Shown piece by piece: positions 25,196 to 34,781 of a stretch of DNA of 64,000 nucleotides. Each line of letters starts with the position of its first letter. The stretch's first letter is position 1. This DNA comes from Salipiger abyssi (GTDB lineage Bacteria > Pseudomonadota > Alphaproteobacteria > Rhodobacterales > Rhodobacteraceae): NCBI RefSeq assembly GCF_001975705.1, contig NZ_CP015093.1, positions 1,612,001 through 1,676,000 on the forward strand, read 5' to 3'. The translations under genes and the position numbers were made by a program. The notes below the pieces were generated by a model. That model searched no databases. It was not told the DNA's origin and saw only the letters and a program-made list of their open reading frames with translations.

Positions 25196-27049
25196 TCAGG
25201 TATCTTCCGGATCGGCAGGCAGGTCGGGGTCGAGAAACCCTCCCGATTGCCGGGCCCAGAATTTTGCATATAGGCCGGCTTGCGACAAAAGCACGTCGTG
25301 GCTGCCCTCTTCGACGATGCGGCCACCGTCGAGCACGAGAATACGGTCCATCTGCGCAATGGTCGAGAGGCGGTGTGCGATGGCGATCACCGTCTTGCCC
25401 TGCATCATGCCGTAAAGCGTATCCTGAATCGCCGCCTCGACCTCGGAATCGAGCGCGCTGGTAGCCTCGTCGAGCAGAAGGATCGGTGCATCCTTGAGGA
25501 TCACCCGCGCCAGCGCGATCCGCTGCCGCTGCCCGCCGGAAAGCTTCACGCCGCGCTCGCCCACATGGGCGTCATAGCCGGTGCGGCCTTCGGGGTCTTG
25601 CAGGCTGAGGATGAATTCATGCGCCTGCGCCTGTTTGGCGGCGGCGATCACCTGCGCCTCGCTGGCATCCGGGCGCCCGTAGAGCAGGTTTTCGCGCACC
25701 GAGCGGTGCAGCAAGGCGCTGTCCTGCTGAACCATGCCGATCTGCCGGCGCAGGCTGTCTTGGGTGACCTTTGAAATATCCTGACCGTCGATCAGAATGC
25801 GGCCCTTCTCGGCGTCATAGAACCGCAAAAGCAGCTTTACGAGGGTCGATTTCCCCGCGCCCGAGCGCCCCACCAGCCCGATCTTTTCCCCCGGTTCGAT
25901 GGTCAGCGTAATATCGTCGAGCCCGCCGCTTTCGCGCCCGTAATGATGGCTGAGACAGTCGAGCACGATCTCGCCCTTCTCAAAGCGCAGCGGTTTCGCA
26001 TTTGGCGCATCGACCAGCGCGATGGGCTGGGCGATGGTCTCCATCCCCTCGGCCACCACGCCGAGCTGGCGGAAAAACGTCGTCAGCGCCCACATGATCC
26101 AGCCGGTCATGGCGTTGAGCCGCAGCGTCAGCGCCGTCGCTGCGGCCACCACGCCGACACTCGCCGCGCCCTGCATCCAGAGCAGCAGCGCCCAGCCCAC
26201 GACGCCGACGATCAGCAGCCCGTTGAGCGCGACCAGAGCCACATCCATGATGGTATAGAGCCGCATTTCCGCCTGGAATGTCTCGCGCGAACGGTCGATT
26301 GCCACCTTGGCGTAATCCAGCTCCTGCGCGTCCTGCGCGAACATCTTGACCGAATGGATATTGGTATAGGCATCCACCACGCGCCCGTTGACAAAGCTGC
26401 GCGCATCCGACGCCGCCTTGGACGCCGCACCCACGCGCTTGACCGTCCAGCGCATCAGCCAGGCATAAAGCCCCAGCCACAGGATCAGCGGCAGCATCAG
26501 CCTCGGGTCGGCTTCGCCCAGCAGCACCGCCGCGCCCAGCACATAGGCCAGCGAAAAGGTGATCGCGTCGAAGACGTGAAACACCGCCTCGCCCGCCGCC
26601 GGGGGCGTCTGCATGATGCGGTTGGCGATGCGCCCGGCGAAATCGTTCTCGAACCAGCCGACCGACTGGCGCAGCACCTGCGCATGCGAGCGCCAGCGGA
26701 TCAGCGTGCCGAAATTCGGCATGATGCCGTTGTTCAGCACCAGCACGTCCAATGCCTGCAAGAGCGGGCGCAGGAACAGGATGAAGAGCCCCAGCGCGAT
26801 CAGCTTGCCGCCATGCGCCTCCCAGACCTCCGCCGGATCGCCGACGAGGATGTCGACCACCCAGCCCATGGCCCAGATCAGCCCGATCTCGACCGCCGCC
26901 ACCGCCACCGAGAGCAGCGCCGCCCAGACGAAGACACGCCGGAACGGGCGCGCGTAGTCCATCAGGAACGCAAACAGCCGCGTCGGCGGGTGATCCGTCG
27001 GCGGGTAGGGGGTGTAAGGGTCTACAAGGTTTTCGAAAAACCGGAACAT
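25196..27049 (-). CDS. ABC exporter half-transporter, partner subunit
   Basis: 617 residues with the exporter fold: MFRFFENLVDPYTPYPPTDH precedes the membrane domain, then Walker A GRSGAGKST, LSGGQRQRIALARVIL, ILLLDEATSALD and AIAHRLST. It is clearly paralogous to the downstream gene, sharing LSRVH/DNDFAGRI-type intracellular loop features (WFENDFAGRIANRIMQT). First gene of the exporter-kinase-RlmD run. Both ATP sites look intact, so activity is not obviously asymmetric. Confidence 0.92.
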   Translation of the reverse strand: MFRFFENLVDPYTPYPPTDHPPTRLFAFLMDYARPFRRVFVWAALLSVAVAAVEIGLIWAMGWVVDILVGDPAEVWEAHGGKLIALGLFILFLRPLLQALDVLVLNNGIMPNFGTLIRWRSHAQVLRQSVGWFENDFAGRIANRIMQTPPAAGEAVFHVFDAITFSLAYVLGAAVLLGEADPRLMLPLILWLGLYAWLMRWTVKRVGAASKAASDARSFVNGRVVDAYTNIHSVKMFAQDAQELDYAKVAIDRSRETFQAEMRLYTIMDVALVALNGLLIVGVVGWALLLWMQGAASVGVVAAATALTLRLNAMTGWIMWALTTFFRQLGVVAEGMETIAQPIALVDAPNAKPLRFEKGEIVLDCLSHHYGRESGGLDDITLTIEPGEKIGLVGRSGAGKSTLVKLLLRFYDAEKGRILIDGQDISKVTQDSLRRQIGMVQQDSALLHRSVRENLLYGRPDASEAQVIAAAKQAQAHEFILSLQDPEGRTGYDAHVGERGVKLSGGQRQRIALARVILKDAPILLLDEATSALDSEVEAAIQDTLYGMMQGKTVIAIAHRLSTIAQMDRILVLDGGRIVEEGSHDVLLSQAGLYAKFWARQSGGFLDPDLPADPEDT

Positions 27050-27091
27050 GTCGGACGTCCTGTCGCTCGGGCGCGCAGTCTCTCCGATTCC

Positions 27092-27676
27092 TTACAGGAA
27101 GACCATGACGGAAAAACTGCCCAGCGCGATCGCCATGATCCGGGTGAAAATTCGCCAGGCGGCGGGGGTGGTGAGCAGGTAGGTGAGCAGCGCGCCGGCG
27201 CTGGTCCAGAAAAGGCAGACGCCGAGGTTCAGGCCGGAAAACGCCGATCCCAGCCGCAGCGCCTCGGACCAGGGGCCGCCGGGGCCGGGATAGGCGGAGG
27301 CCGCGGCCAGTGCCACCGCCCAGACCTTGGGGTTCACCCATTGGAACAGCGCCGCCTCGATCAGCGTCATCGGCCGCTCGCGCTCGGCCTTGCGCTTGCG
27401 CCGGTCGGCGGTCCAGAGCCCCCAGGCCATGTAGAGCATCCAGAGGCTCGCGGCGATCTTGAGCGCCAGCTCCAGCATCGGGGCGCGGGCCAGCAGCGTG
27501 GCGATGCCGAGGCCGGTGAGCCCGGCAGTCACCCCGACCCCCAGCACCACACCGAAGAGATGCGGCAGGGTCGGACGAAAGCCGAACCGCGCGCCGGAGG
27601 CGGTGAGCAGGATGACGTTCGGCCCGGGCGAGAACAGGCCAAAGAAGACAAAACCGTAAAGCGGATCGAGCGTCAT
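27092..27676 (-). CDS. LysE family amino-acid exporter
   Basis: 194 residues, about six hydrophobic segments. The LysE/RhtB signature is at the start: FFGLFSPGPNVILLTASGAR. WVNPKVWAVALAAAS is the typical mid-protein segment. Exports amino acids or related metabolites across the inner membrane; substrate unknown. The start codon at 27676 overlaps the nucleotidyltransferase stop in ATGA, so it ends a coupled operon. Confidence 0.9.
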   Translation of the reverse strand: MTLDPLYGFVFFGLFSPGPNVILLTASGARFGFRPTLPHLFGVVLGVGVTAGLTGLGIATLLARAPMLELALKIAASLWMLYMAWGLWTADRRKRKAERERPMTLIEAALFQWVNPKVWAVALAAASAYPGPGGPWSEALRLGSAFSGLNLGVCLFWTSAGALLTYLLTTPAAWRIFTRIMAIALGSFSVMVFL

Positions 27677-28821
27677 GCAAGCAGCTCGGCGCGGCTGAGC
27701 GCAAAGCCCGAGGCGATCCACCGCGCCTCGAGCCGGCGCAGCGCCGCGCCCAGCGCCGGACCCTGAAGATCCGGCATCAGATCGCGGGGTTTCACGGGAA
27801 ACACCGCCCCCAGCCCCTTGGCGATCTCGGCGCCGGTATCGGGCGCGACCGGCATATAGAGGCTCGCGGCGCGCAGGGCGGCAATGTCCCAGGCCATGTC
27901 TCTGCCATGGCGATAAGCGATCTCCGCCGGGCCCGCATCGGCGGAAATCAGGCTCTGATACAGCTCAAGTTGCCGTTGACGCGCCCGCGACAGGCGCAGC
28001 GCCTTGCCGTCGAAATAGCCCAGAACCGCCAGCCGCCGCATCGGATCGGCGGCAAGGCCCAGCGCCTCCTCGACGGTGATCAGCGGCGCCAGCGCCTGGG
28101 TCGTGGCATTGGGCAGCACCCGGGTCAGAACGCCCACCTGCTCCATCACGCCAACCGAGGGCGCCGGATCGGCCGCGGAGAGCAGCCGCGTCACCTCCTG
28201 CCCCACCCGCTCGCGCGAGAGGGTTTCGAGACCGTCGAGATTGGCGGCAATCCCTGCCAGCGCCTCGGCATCGACCCCGGCCTCGGGGTCGCCATACCAG
28301 GCGCTGAAACGGAAAAAGCGCAGGATGCGCAGGTAGTCCTCGCGGATGCGCTCGCCGGCATCGCGGATGAAACGCACGCGCCGCGCCTCCAGATCCGGCA
28401 GCCCGCCCAGCGGATCGAACAGCGTGCCGCGCGCATCGGCGTAAAGCGCGTTCATGGTGAAATCCCGCCGCGCCGCGTCCTCGGCGATATCGTCGGAATA
28501 GCGCACCACCGCGCGGCGCCCGTCAGTCTCGACATCGGCGCGAAAGGTGGTGACCTCGTGCCCGATCCCTTCGGACACCACGGTCACCGTGCCATGGTCG
28601 ATCCCGGTCGGAACCGGTTTCAGCCCTGCCGCCTGCGCCAGCTGCACCACCCGCTCGGGCCGGGCATCGGTGGCGATATCGACATCGGCCACCGGCACCC
28701 CCATCAGCGCGTTGCGCACGCAGCCGCCGACCGCATAGGCGACGTGGCCGCCGGCTTCGAGCATCGCCAGCACTTCCTGCGTGGAGTCGCAGGTCAGCCA
28801 GTCTCCGCCCACCCGTGTCAC
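27673..28821 (-). CDS. CCA tRNA nucleotidyltransferase / poly(A) polymerase family
   Basis: 382 residues of the class II nucleotidyltransferase family: GGCVRNALMG at 32-41, catalytic DVDIATDARPE with Asp46 and Asp48, then RRDFTMNAL and a neck region IREDYLRILRFFRF. It adds or repairs the tRNA CCA end. The GTG start at 28821 overlaps the NUDIX stop in GTGA. A parS-like degenerate 16-mer lies in the gene at 27788-27803. Confidence 0.9.
   Translation of the reverse strand: MTRVGGDWLTCDSTQEVLAMLEAGGHVAYAVGGCVRNALMGVPVADVDIATDARPERVVQLAQAAGLKPVPTGIDHGTVTVVSEGIGHEVTTFRADVETDGRRAVVRYSDDIAEDAARRDFTMNALYADARGTLFDPLGGLPDLEARRVRFIRDAGERIREDYLRILRFFRFSAWYGDPEAGVDAEALAGIAANLDGLETLSRERVGQEVTRLLSAADPAPSVGVMEQVGVLTRVLPNATTQALAPLITVEEALGLAADPMRRLAVLGYFDGKALRLSRARQRQLELYQSLISADAGPAEIAYRHGRDMAWDIAALRAASLYMPVAPDTGAEIAKGLGAVFPVKPRDLMPDLQGPALGAALRRLEARWIASGFALSRAELLA
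27788..27803. other. degenerate parS-like palindrome
   Basis: GGTTTCACGGGAAACA differs from the parS consensus TGTTTCACGTGAAACA at positions 1 and 10. It shares the 14-mer GTTTCACGGGAAAC exactly with the copy at 38837-38850. ParB binding here is unproven; it sits inside a coding frame. Confidence 0.3.
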
Positions 28822-29423
28822 GCCGCCATCCGTTTGCTCAGCGCCCACAGGATCCGCGCGGTGGCGCCCCAGATGTAGTAAGGCCCGAACGGCACGGTGT
28901 AATAGCGCCGCCACTGCCCGCGCCAGCGCCGCTGCTGCACGATGAAGCGCGCCGGATCGGTGACATGGGCAAAGGGCACGCGAAAGATCTCGGCCACTTC
29001 GCCGGGCTCGGGAATTTCGGTGAAATCGTCTCTGACAAGGCCCAGAACCGGCGTCATCTCGAAGCCGGTCACCGTCTCATGCGGCGGCAGGGTGCCCAGA
29101 AGCTCGACGCTCTCCGGCGGCAGCCCGACCTCTTCGCGCGCCTCGCGCAGCGACGCGCCGACCGGGCCGTCATCGCCCGGATCGACCTTGCCGCCGGGAA
29201 AGGCGATCTGGCCGGGATGGTGCTTGAGCCGCGGCGAGCGTTTGGTCAGCAGCAGCTCGAGCCCGTTCTCACCGGGCAGAAAGGCCACAAGCACCCCCGC
29301 CGGGCGCAGAATGCGGCCGGCGGGCAGCAGCGTTTCCGGGTTCAGATCGAAATCGGACGACGCCGCGCCGTCCCAGGCCATCGCCCGGCGCAGCGCTGCG
29401 ATCTGATCCCCGGTTACGCTCAC
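28818..29423 (-). CDS. CoA-pyrophosphatase-type NUDIX hydrolase
   Basis: 201 residues. The segment LLLTKRSPRLKHHPGQIAFP followed by GGKVDPGD and LREAREEVGL is the extended NUDIX signature of NudL/CoA diphosphatases, which hydrolyse CoA to 4'-phosphopantetheine and 3',5'-ADP. The GTG start at 29423 overlaps the Hsp33 stop, and its own stop overlaps the next GTG. Confidence 0.88.
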   Translation of the reverse strand: MSVTGDQIAALRRAMAWDGAASSDFDLNPETLLPAGRILRPAGVLVAFLPGENGLELLLTKRSPRLKHHPGQIAFPGGKVDPGDDGPVGASLREAREEVGLPPESVELLGTLPPHETVTGFEMTPVLGLVRDDFTEIPEPGEVAEIFRVPFAHVTDPARFIVQQRRWRGQWRRYYTVPFGPYYIWGATARILWALSKRMAA

Positions 29424-30397
29424 TTTCTGGCCTCGAACCCCACGGTCTCGGGGTCGAGCACGTAATGCGCGCCGCAGAACTGGCAATCGGCGGTAACCGT
29501 GCCCTCTTCGGTGGTCATCTTCTCGATATCCCGCGCCGAATAGATCGACAGCGAATTGCGCACGCGCTCCTCGGAGCAGGTGCAGCCGAAACGCACCGGC
29601 TGGGCGTCGAAGACCCGCGGCTGTTCCTCGTGAAATAACCGGACCAGAAGATCGGTCGGCGGCAGATCGGGGCCGATCAGCTCCAGCTCGTCCACCGTGT
29701 CGACGTGGAAATTCACCCGCCGCCAGTTCTCTTCCTCGTCGCCCTGCACCAGATCCTCGGGCCGCAGCAGCCCGTCCTCACCCGAGCCGCCGCCCTGTGC
29801 AAAAGGCGAGGCCTTGGGCATGGTCTGGATCATCAGCCCGCCGGCGCGCCATTCGCCCTGGCCGTCCGCCCCGATCACCTTGCCGAAATTCAGCGCGAAA
29901 CGGGTGGGCAGCTGCTCGGACTGGGCGAAATAGGCCTCGGCACAGGCCGCGAGCGAACCGCCGGCCAGCGGCGTGATGCCCTGATAGGGGGTCGTGCCCT
30001 TGCCCTGGTCGATCAGGATCGCGAAATAGCCCTCTTCGAGCTGGTCGAAGGCCGGGTCGCTGGTCACCTTCTCGGCATCGAAACTGGCATAGGCGCGGAT
30101 GCGCGCCGGCTGCCCGTCTTTCTCGGGGCCGAAATAATCGGTGGCGATCATCCGCACCGCGCCGCGCGTCTGAACCTGAAGCGAGAGCTTCCAGCGCAGC
30201 TTAACCGTCTGCCCGATCAGCGCCGTGAGCAGCGCCATCTCGGCCACCAGCGCCTCGACCGGTTCGGGGTAGTCGTGCTGGCTCAGGACGCCGTTGAGCA
30301 CCCCGTCGAGCCGCGCAATGCGGCCACGGATGTCCGAAACGTCGAGTTGGAACGGGAGGACGGTGTCGTCCCAGGCGAGTTTGCTGCCGATGGTCAT
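29420..30397 (-). CDS. hslO: Hsp33 redox-regulated chaperone
   Basis: 325-residue holdase activated by oxidation. The C-terminal zinc site is present as CTC (in FGCTCSEERV) and CQFC (in TADCQFCGAHYV), four cysteines that release zinc when oxidised. The N-terminal core begins LPFQLDVSDIRGRIARLD. First gene of the coupled run hslO-NUDIX-nucleotidyltransferase-LysE, divergent from the NUDIX gene at 30474. Confidence 0.95.
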   Translation of the reverse strand: MTIGSKLAWDDTVLPFQLDVSDIRGRIARLDGVLNGVLSQHDYPEPVEALVAEMALLTALIGQTVKLRWKLSLQVQTRGAVRMIATDYFGPEKDGQPARIRAYASFDAEKVTSDPAFDQLEEGYFAILIDQGKGTTPYQGITPLAGGSLAACAEAYFAQSEQLPTRFALNFGKVIGADGQGEWRAGGLMIQTMPKASPFAQGGGSGEDGLLRPEDLVQGDEEENWRRVNFHVDTVDELELIGPDLPPTDLLVRLFHEEQPRVFDAQPVRFGCTCSEERVRNSLSIYSARDIEKMTTEEGTVTADCQFCGAHYVLDPETVGFEARK

Positions 30398-30473
30398 GGG
30401 GTTTCCTTATCTGCCGCGCATTGGCATACCGGCGCATATAAGGCAGGACGGCGCAGGAACCAAGGGGAACCGC

Positions 30474-30911
30474 ATGATCGCTCGTTACGGAGAACCGCCC
30501 GAAGCCGGGCGCCGCTACACGCTGCGGCCCGGCGCCTATGCGATCCTGCCGCGCGGTGGTGCCCTGCTGGTGACCCATCAGGAAGAGCCCTGGCCGGAAT
30601 TCCAGCTGCCCGGAGGCGGTATCGACGCGGGCGAATCACCCCTCGCCGCGCTGCATCGCGAGGTGTTCGAAGAGACTGGCTGGCGCATCGCCCGGCCGCT
30701 GCGGCTGGGGGTGTTCCGGCGCTTTACCTATATGCCGGAATACGACCTCTGGGCGGAAAAGCTCTGCATCATCTACCGCGCCGATCCGGTCTATCCGCTG
30801 GGCGCGCCCTCGGAGGCCGGGCACAGCGCGCACTGGATGGCGCCGGATCTGGCGGCGGAGCTGCTGGGCAACCCCGGCGACCGGGATTTCGTGCGGCGCC
30901 ACATACTCTGA
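30474..30911 (+). CDS. NUDIX hydrolase
   Basis: 145 residues with a canonical NUDIX box GGGIDAGE then LHREVFEETGW. The start at 30474 (MIARYGEPPEAGRRYTLRPG) follows AAGGGGAA. A cytosolic (pyro)phosphohydrolase of unknown nucleotide substrate. It ends one base from the stop of the convergent response-regulator gene. Confidence 0.88.
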   Translation: MIARYGEPPEAGRRYTLRPGAYAILPRGGALLVTHQEEPWPEFQLPGGGIDAGESPLAALHREVFEETGWRIARPLRLGVFRRFTYMPEYDLWAEKLCIIYRADPVYPLGAPSEAGHSAHWMAPDLAAELLGNPGDRDFVRRHIL

Positions 30912-30912
30912 C

Positions 30913-32163
30913 CTAGCCGACACCCCGGTATTCGACCAGCGCGGCGGAGACGTCATCCTCCAGGCTGGTGCCCGTCCGGGTGATCTGGCTGAGACGCCAA
31001 TAGAGATCGTCGAGAAACTCCGTCCCCCGCGCGGCACGGCAGAGGCCCGCGAGCTGCTGCAAGCCGTCCTGATCCAGCATCTGCCCGTCCTTCAGCAGCG
31101 CCTCGGTGAAGCCGTCGGAATAGAGCAGCAGCCGATCCCCCGGCTCCAGCTCCAGCGTGATCCGGTCATAGTGCACATCGCTGATCAGGCCGATGGGCAG
31201 CCCGCCCTCGCCGACAAAGCGCATGCTCCCATCGGCGCGGATGAGCAGCGGCGGCGGATGACCGGCCTGCACGATCCGGGCGACGCCGCTGGCCAGATCC
31301 ACCGTCACATAGGCCATGGTGAGATAATCCAGCACCCCGGGATCGGCGGAGAGCCGGTTGTTGAGCCGCGCCGCCACCTCCTCCGGCGGGCGGAAGACGG
31401 GGTCGGCGCCGCGCCGCTCCAACGCGATGTTCTGATCGGGGAAATCCCCGCCGAGATAACCCGACACCCGCGCCGTCATCAGCGCCGAGGTGATGCCGTG
31501 CCCCGAAACGTCGATGCTGTAGACGCCGAGCCCCGCGGCATCGGGGCTGAACATGCCGACCAGATCGCCGCCGACATGGCCGCAGGGTTTCAGCAGCAGG
31601 CTGACCGCAGCCGCGCCGTAATCGCGGCTGCGCTCGGGCACCAGCGCCTCCTGGATGGTGCGGGCCTGGCGCAGATCGCGGTCAATGGCATCGGCGGCGG
31701 CGCGCAGCTGGTCCAGCGTGTCGCTCAGCTGCCGCTGCATCGACAGGATGCGGGCGCCGGCATTGATGCGGGCGCGCAACTCATCGGCATTGACCGGCTT
31801 GGTCAGGAAATCATCGGCACCGGCATCGAGGCCGCGCGCAATCTCTCCCTTCTCGCTCTTCGAGGTGAGCAGGATGAAATAGCCGTAGCTGTAGCTGTCA
31901 TGCTCCAGCGCGCGGAACCGCCGGCAGAATTCCAGCCCATCCATCCCCGGCATCATCCAGTCCGACAGCACCGCATCGGGCGCCGCCGTCTCGCACAGCG
32001 CCAGCGCCTCCTCGCCGCTTTGCGCCTGCCAGACCTCGAACCCCCAGCGCGTGAGCATGGCGCTCAGGATCTTGAGCTGCACAAGGCTGTCATCCACCAC
32101 GAGCACGCGCTGGACCAGCGCCGCTGCGGAGGCGGCAGAGATATCGACGCTTTCGGGATGCAA
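30913..32163 (-). CDS. response regulator with SpoIIE/RsbU-type PP2C phosphatase domain
   Basis: 416 residues: a receiver domain (acidic pair Asp24-Asp25, phospho-acceptor Asp68 in SDWMMPG, Lys122 in TKP), a coiled linker (about 135-165), and a PP2C phosphatase domain with GGDLVGMF, DVSGHGITSALMTA and EDDVSAALVEY for metal binding. Such proteins dephosphorylate anti-sigma-antagonist proteins in partner-switching systems. No anti-sigma pair is in the window. The divergent Hpt gene is 145 bases away. Confidence 0.9.
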   Translation of the reverse strand: MHPESVDISAASAAALVQRVLVVDDSLVQLKILSAMLTRWGFEVWQAQSGEEALALCETAAPDAVLSDWMMPGMDGLEFCRRFRALEHDSYSYGYFILLTSKSEKGEIARGLDAGADDFLTKPVNADELRARINAGARILSMQRQLSDTLDQLRAAADAIDRDLRQARTIQEALVPERSRDYGAAAVSLLLKPCGHVGGDLVGMFSPDAAGLGVYSIDVSGHGITSALMTARVSGYLGGDFPDQNIALERRGADPVFRPPEEVAARLNNRLSADPGVLDYLTMAYVTVDLASGVARIVQAGHPPPLLIRADGSMRFVGEGGLPIGLISDVHYDRITLELEPGDRLLLYSDGFTEALLKDGQMLDQDGLQQLAGLCRAARGTEFLDDLYWRLSQITRTGTSLEDDVSAALVEYRGVG

Positions 32164-32307
32164 GCGGGCTCCTACAGGCGGACAGTTACGCCGGGTTTAC
32201 CGAGCCTGCGTTAACGGAGCCTTTAGCCTAAAATTGTCGGTAGCCTGCGGAGACAGAAAGGGAATTTTCACTTTTCCGACCTAGCTCTGAAGATCAGGAG
32301 GTGCCCG

Positions 32308-32643
32308 ATGATCGACTGGAGTCAGGTGTCAGAACTGCATGACGAAATCGGCGCGGAGGATTTCGACGAGGTCGTGGCGCTGTTTCTGAAAGAGGTCGAG
32401 GGCGCGCTGGCCGATCTGCCCGACGAGGCGACAGAGCCCGCCGCGCTTGAGGCGGCGCTGCATTTCCTCAAGGGCAGTGCCCTAAATCTCGGCTTCGACT
32501 CGCTCGCCCGCGCCTGTCAGGAGGGCGAATATGCCGCCCGCGCCGGCACGCCGGAGGCGGTGGATCTCGGCGCCATTGTCCGGCTTTACGAAGACAGCCG
32601 CGCCGCTTTCCTGCGCGAGCTGCCGGAGCGGCTGGCCGCCTGA
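32308..32643 (+). CDS. Hpt phosphotransfer domain protein
   Basis: 111 residues forming a single histidine phosphotransfer domain: phosphorylatable His52 in LHFLKGSALNLGF. It would shuttle phosphate between a hybrid kinase and a receiver, most simply the receiver encoded divergently next door. RBS AGGAGGTG precedes the ATG. Ends one base from the convergent ilvA stop. Confidence 0.9.
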   Translation: MIDWSQVSELHDEIGAEDFDEVVALFLKEVEGALADLPDEATEPAALEAALHFLKGSALNLGFDSLARACQEGEYAARAGTPEAVDLGAIVRLYEDSRAAFLRELPERLAA

Positions 32644-32644
32644 C

Positions 32645-33871
32645 TCAGATCAGGAACTGCGCCAGCAACTCGTCATCGGTGATGTCGCGCAGCGTGTAGC
32701 CATGGCTGTGCAGCCGGGCGAGCAGCGTTTCGAAATTCGCCGGATCCACCGTTTCGATCCCGAGCAGCACGGACCCGAAATTGCGCGCCGATTTCTTCAG
32801 ATATTCGAACCGGGTGATATCGTCCTCGGGGCCGAGGAAGTTCAGGAAATCCTTCAGCGCGCCGGGGCGCTGCGGCAGGCGCAGGATGAAATACTTCTTC
32901 ACCCCGGAATAGCGCTGCGCCCGTTCCTTGACCTCGGGCAGCCGCTCGAAATCGAAATTGCCGCCAGAGGTGACGCACACCACCGTACGACCGCGAATCG
33001 ACTGGCCGAGATCCTTGAGCGCATCCACCGAAAGCGCCCCCGCCGGCTCCAGCACCACACCCTCGACATTCAGCATCTCCAGCATGGTGGTGCAGAGCCG
33101 GTCCTCGCTCACCGTCAGCGTATTGGCGAGGCCCACGCCCTTCAGCCGCTCGAAGGTGCGCGCGCCGATCCGCGCCACCGCCGCGCCATCGGCAAAGGTG
33201 TTGACCGTGTCGAGCGTCACCGGCCGCCCCGCCGCCAGCGCGGCGCGCAGGCAGGCGCCGCCCGTGGGCTCGACAAAAGTATATTGGCAGTCATTTCCGA
33301 AATAGCTCAGCACACCGGAACCGAGCCCGCCGCCGCCCACCGGGATCACCATGTGATCAGGGGCGTGACCGAGCTGCTGTTCGATCTCCACCGCGACGCT
33401 GGCCTGCCCCTCGATCACGTCCTCGTCGTCGAAGGGCGACAGGAAATGCCCTCCCTTCTCGGCGCAGAACGCCTGCGCGGCAGCCAGCGTGTCGTCGAAA
33501 TAATCGCCGGTCATCACGATCTCGACCGCGTCGCCGCCGAACATCCGGGTCTTCTGGATCTTCTGATCCGGCGTGGTCACCGGCATGAAGATCACGCCCT
33601 TCTTGCCGAACTCGCGGCACATATAGGCGACGCCCTGCGCGTGGTTGCCGGCGCTCGCCGCAACAAAAAGCTCCGCCTCCGGACGCTTGCGCATGGCATT
33701 GAAGGCGCCTCGCAGCTTGTAGCTGCGCACCGGGCTGAGATCCTCGCGCTTGAGCCAGACATCGGCGCCGAAGCGGTCGCTCAGATGGGCGTTGCGCAAA
33801 AGCGGTGTCTCGGGAAAGACACCGCGCATCGCCACCGCTGCGGCGCGGGCCTTGTCGTGAAAGCTGTCCAT
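32645..33871 (-). CDS. ilvA: threonine ammonia-lyase (threonine dehydratase)
   Basis: PLP enzyme making 2-oxobutanoate from threonine, first step of isoleucine synthesis. The 408-residue protein has the PLP Lys in [16 protein letters not shown], the phosphate loop GGGGLGSGV, and a C-terminal ACT-like regulatory region ([20 protein letters not shown]). The start is uncertain: ATG at 33871, ATG at 33889 and TTG at 33901 are in frame. I use [10 protein letters not shown] by family likeness. Confidence 0.93.
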   Translation of the reverse strand: MDSFHDKARAAAVAMRGVFPETPLLRNAHLSDRFGADVWLKREDLSPVRSYKLRGAFNAMRKRPEAELFVAASAGNHAQGVAYMCREFGKKGVIFMPVTTPDQKIQKTRMFGGDAVEIVMTGDYFDDTLAAAQAFCAEKGGHFLSPFDDEDVIEGQASVAVEIEQQLGHAPDHMVIPVGGGGLGSGVLSYFGNDCQYTFVEPTGGACLRAALAAGRPVTLDTVNTFADGAAVARIGARTFERLKGVGLANTLTVSEDRLCTTMLEMLNVEGVVLEPAGALSVDALKDLGQSIRGRTVVCVTSGGNFDFERLPEVKERAQRYSGVKKYFILRLPQRPGALKDFLNFLGPEDDITRFEYLKKSARNFGSVLLGIETVDPANFETLLARLHSHGYTLRDITDDELLAQFLI

Positions 33872-33908
33872 CCGCGACAGTTGGCGCATCGCTCCGGACA
33901 AGGCAAGC

Positions 33909-34649
33909 CTAGTCGATGCGCCGGCGCTCGATGAAATGGCCGTAAAGCGTGGTCAGCAGCGAGATTCCGAACATCATAACGAACCAGTCGACGACGATGC
34001 GGTAGATCAGGCTGATGAAGGAGCTGGTGTCGCCGTCGATCATTGCTGGCAGCCCGATCACGATCTGCGCCGCCATCGAGATCAGCGCCAGCACCAGGAT
34101 CGCCTTGTCATCCTGTTTCGTCGCCTCCCAGGCGTCGCGCATGCGCAGCGTCTGGCCCAGCGCCGCCGCCGGCAGGATCAGGCCGGTGCGGAAAAACACA
34201 TAGGACACCAGCCCCGCCATGCCGAAGATCAGCAATCCGGCCAGGCTCGGGATCCCCATGACCATTATCCCGAGGACAGCACCGATCGTCACCAGTGCCA
34301 GTCCGATCACCAGCCCGATCATGATCGAGCGCCAAAGATAGGCGCCGAGCTCGGCACCGTGCCAGCGCGGCAGCCAGCCGGCGGGCATCTCTCCGGTCAG
34401 CACGTAGCGGTGCCAGCCGACCGCGATCCAGAGGCTTGCCAGTACCGCAAACACCAGCAATATCAGGAGATTGCCGGCGGCTGCCGGGGTCGCCGCGATC
34501 TCCTGCGGATCGACCGTACCGCCGCCCCCGGAAAAGATCATGACCTGCAATGCAACCTGAACCAGATAGAGCAGAAGCGAGATCCGCAGCGCCGCCTGGA
34601 GATTGTCCAGCACCATCCGCACCGAGTGCATAAAGATCTTCCAGCCCAT
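33909..34649 (-). CDS. unrecognised membrane protein
   Basis: 246 residues with about five or six hydrophobic segments, among them [38 protein letters not shown], and [17 protein letters not shown] near the end. The pattern [18 protein letters not shown] and [16 protein letters not shown] looks like a Rhodobacterales-conserved integral membrane protein of unknown function. The start at 34649 lies after the usual divergent gap to argG. No catalytic motif seen. Confidence 0.75.
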   Translation of the reverse strand: MGWKIFMHSVRMVLDNLQAALRISLLLYLVQVALQVMIFSGGGGTVDPQEIAATPAAAGNLLILLVFAVLASLWIAVGWHRYVLTGEMPAGWLPRWHGAELGAYLWRSIMIGLVIGLALVTIGAVLGIMVMGIPSLAGLLIFGMAGLVSYVFFRTGLILPAAALGQTLRMRDAWEATKQDDKAILVLALISMAAQIVIGLPAMIDGDTSSFISLIYRIVVDWFVMMFGISLLTTLYGHFIERRRID

Positions 34650-34781
34650 CGTCCCGCCCGTCTTTTCAGCAATGCTTTCGGCAGGGCTAGCACACAGCGC
34701 CCGGCGGTCAACGGGCGATCCTTGCTCCTGACGCCAAAACGCTATAACCCGCCTGCCAGATTTCACGTGAGGAAATGCCCG

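Noticed and set aside
34758..34776. TTTCACGTGAGGAAA upstream of argG as a parS site
   Set aside because: The right arm is interrupted by GG, so the palindrome is broken; it partly forms the argG ribosome binding region.
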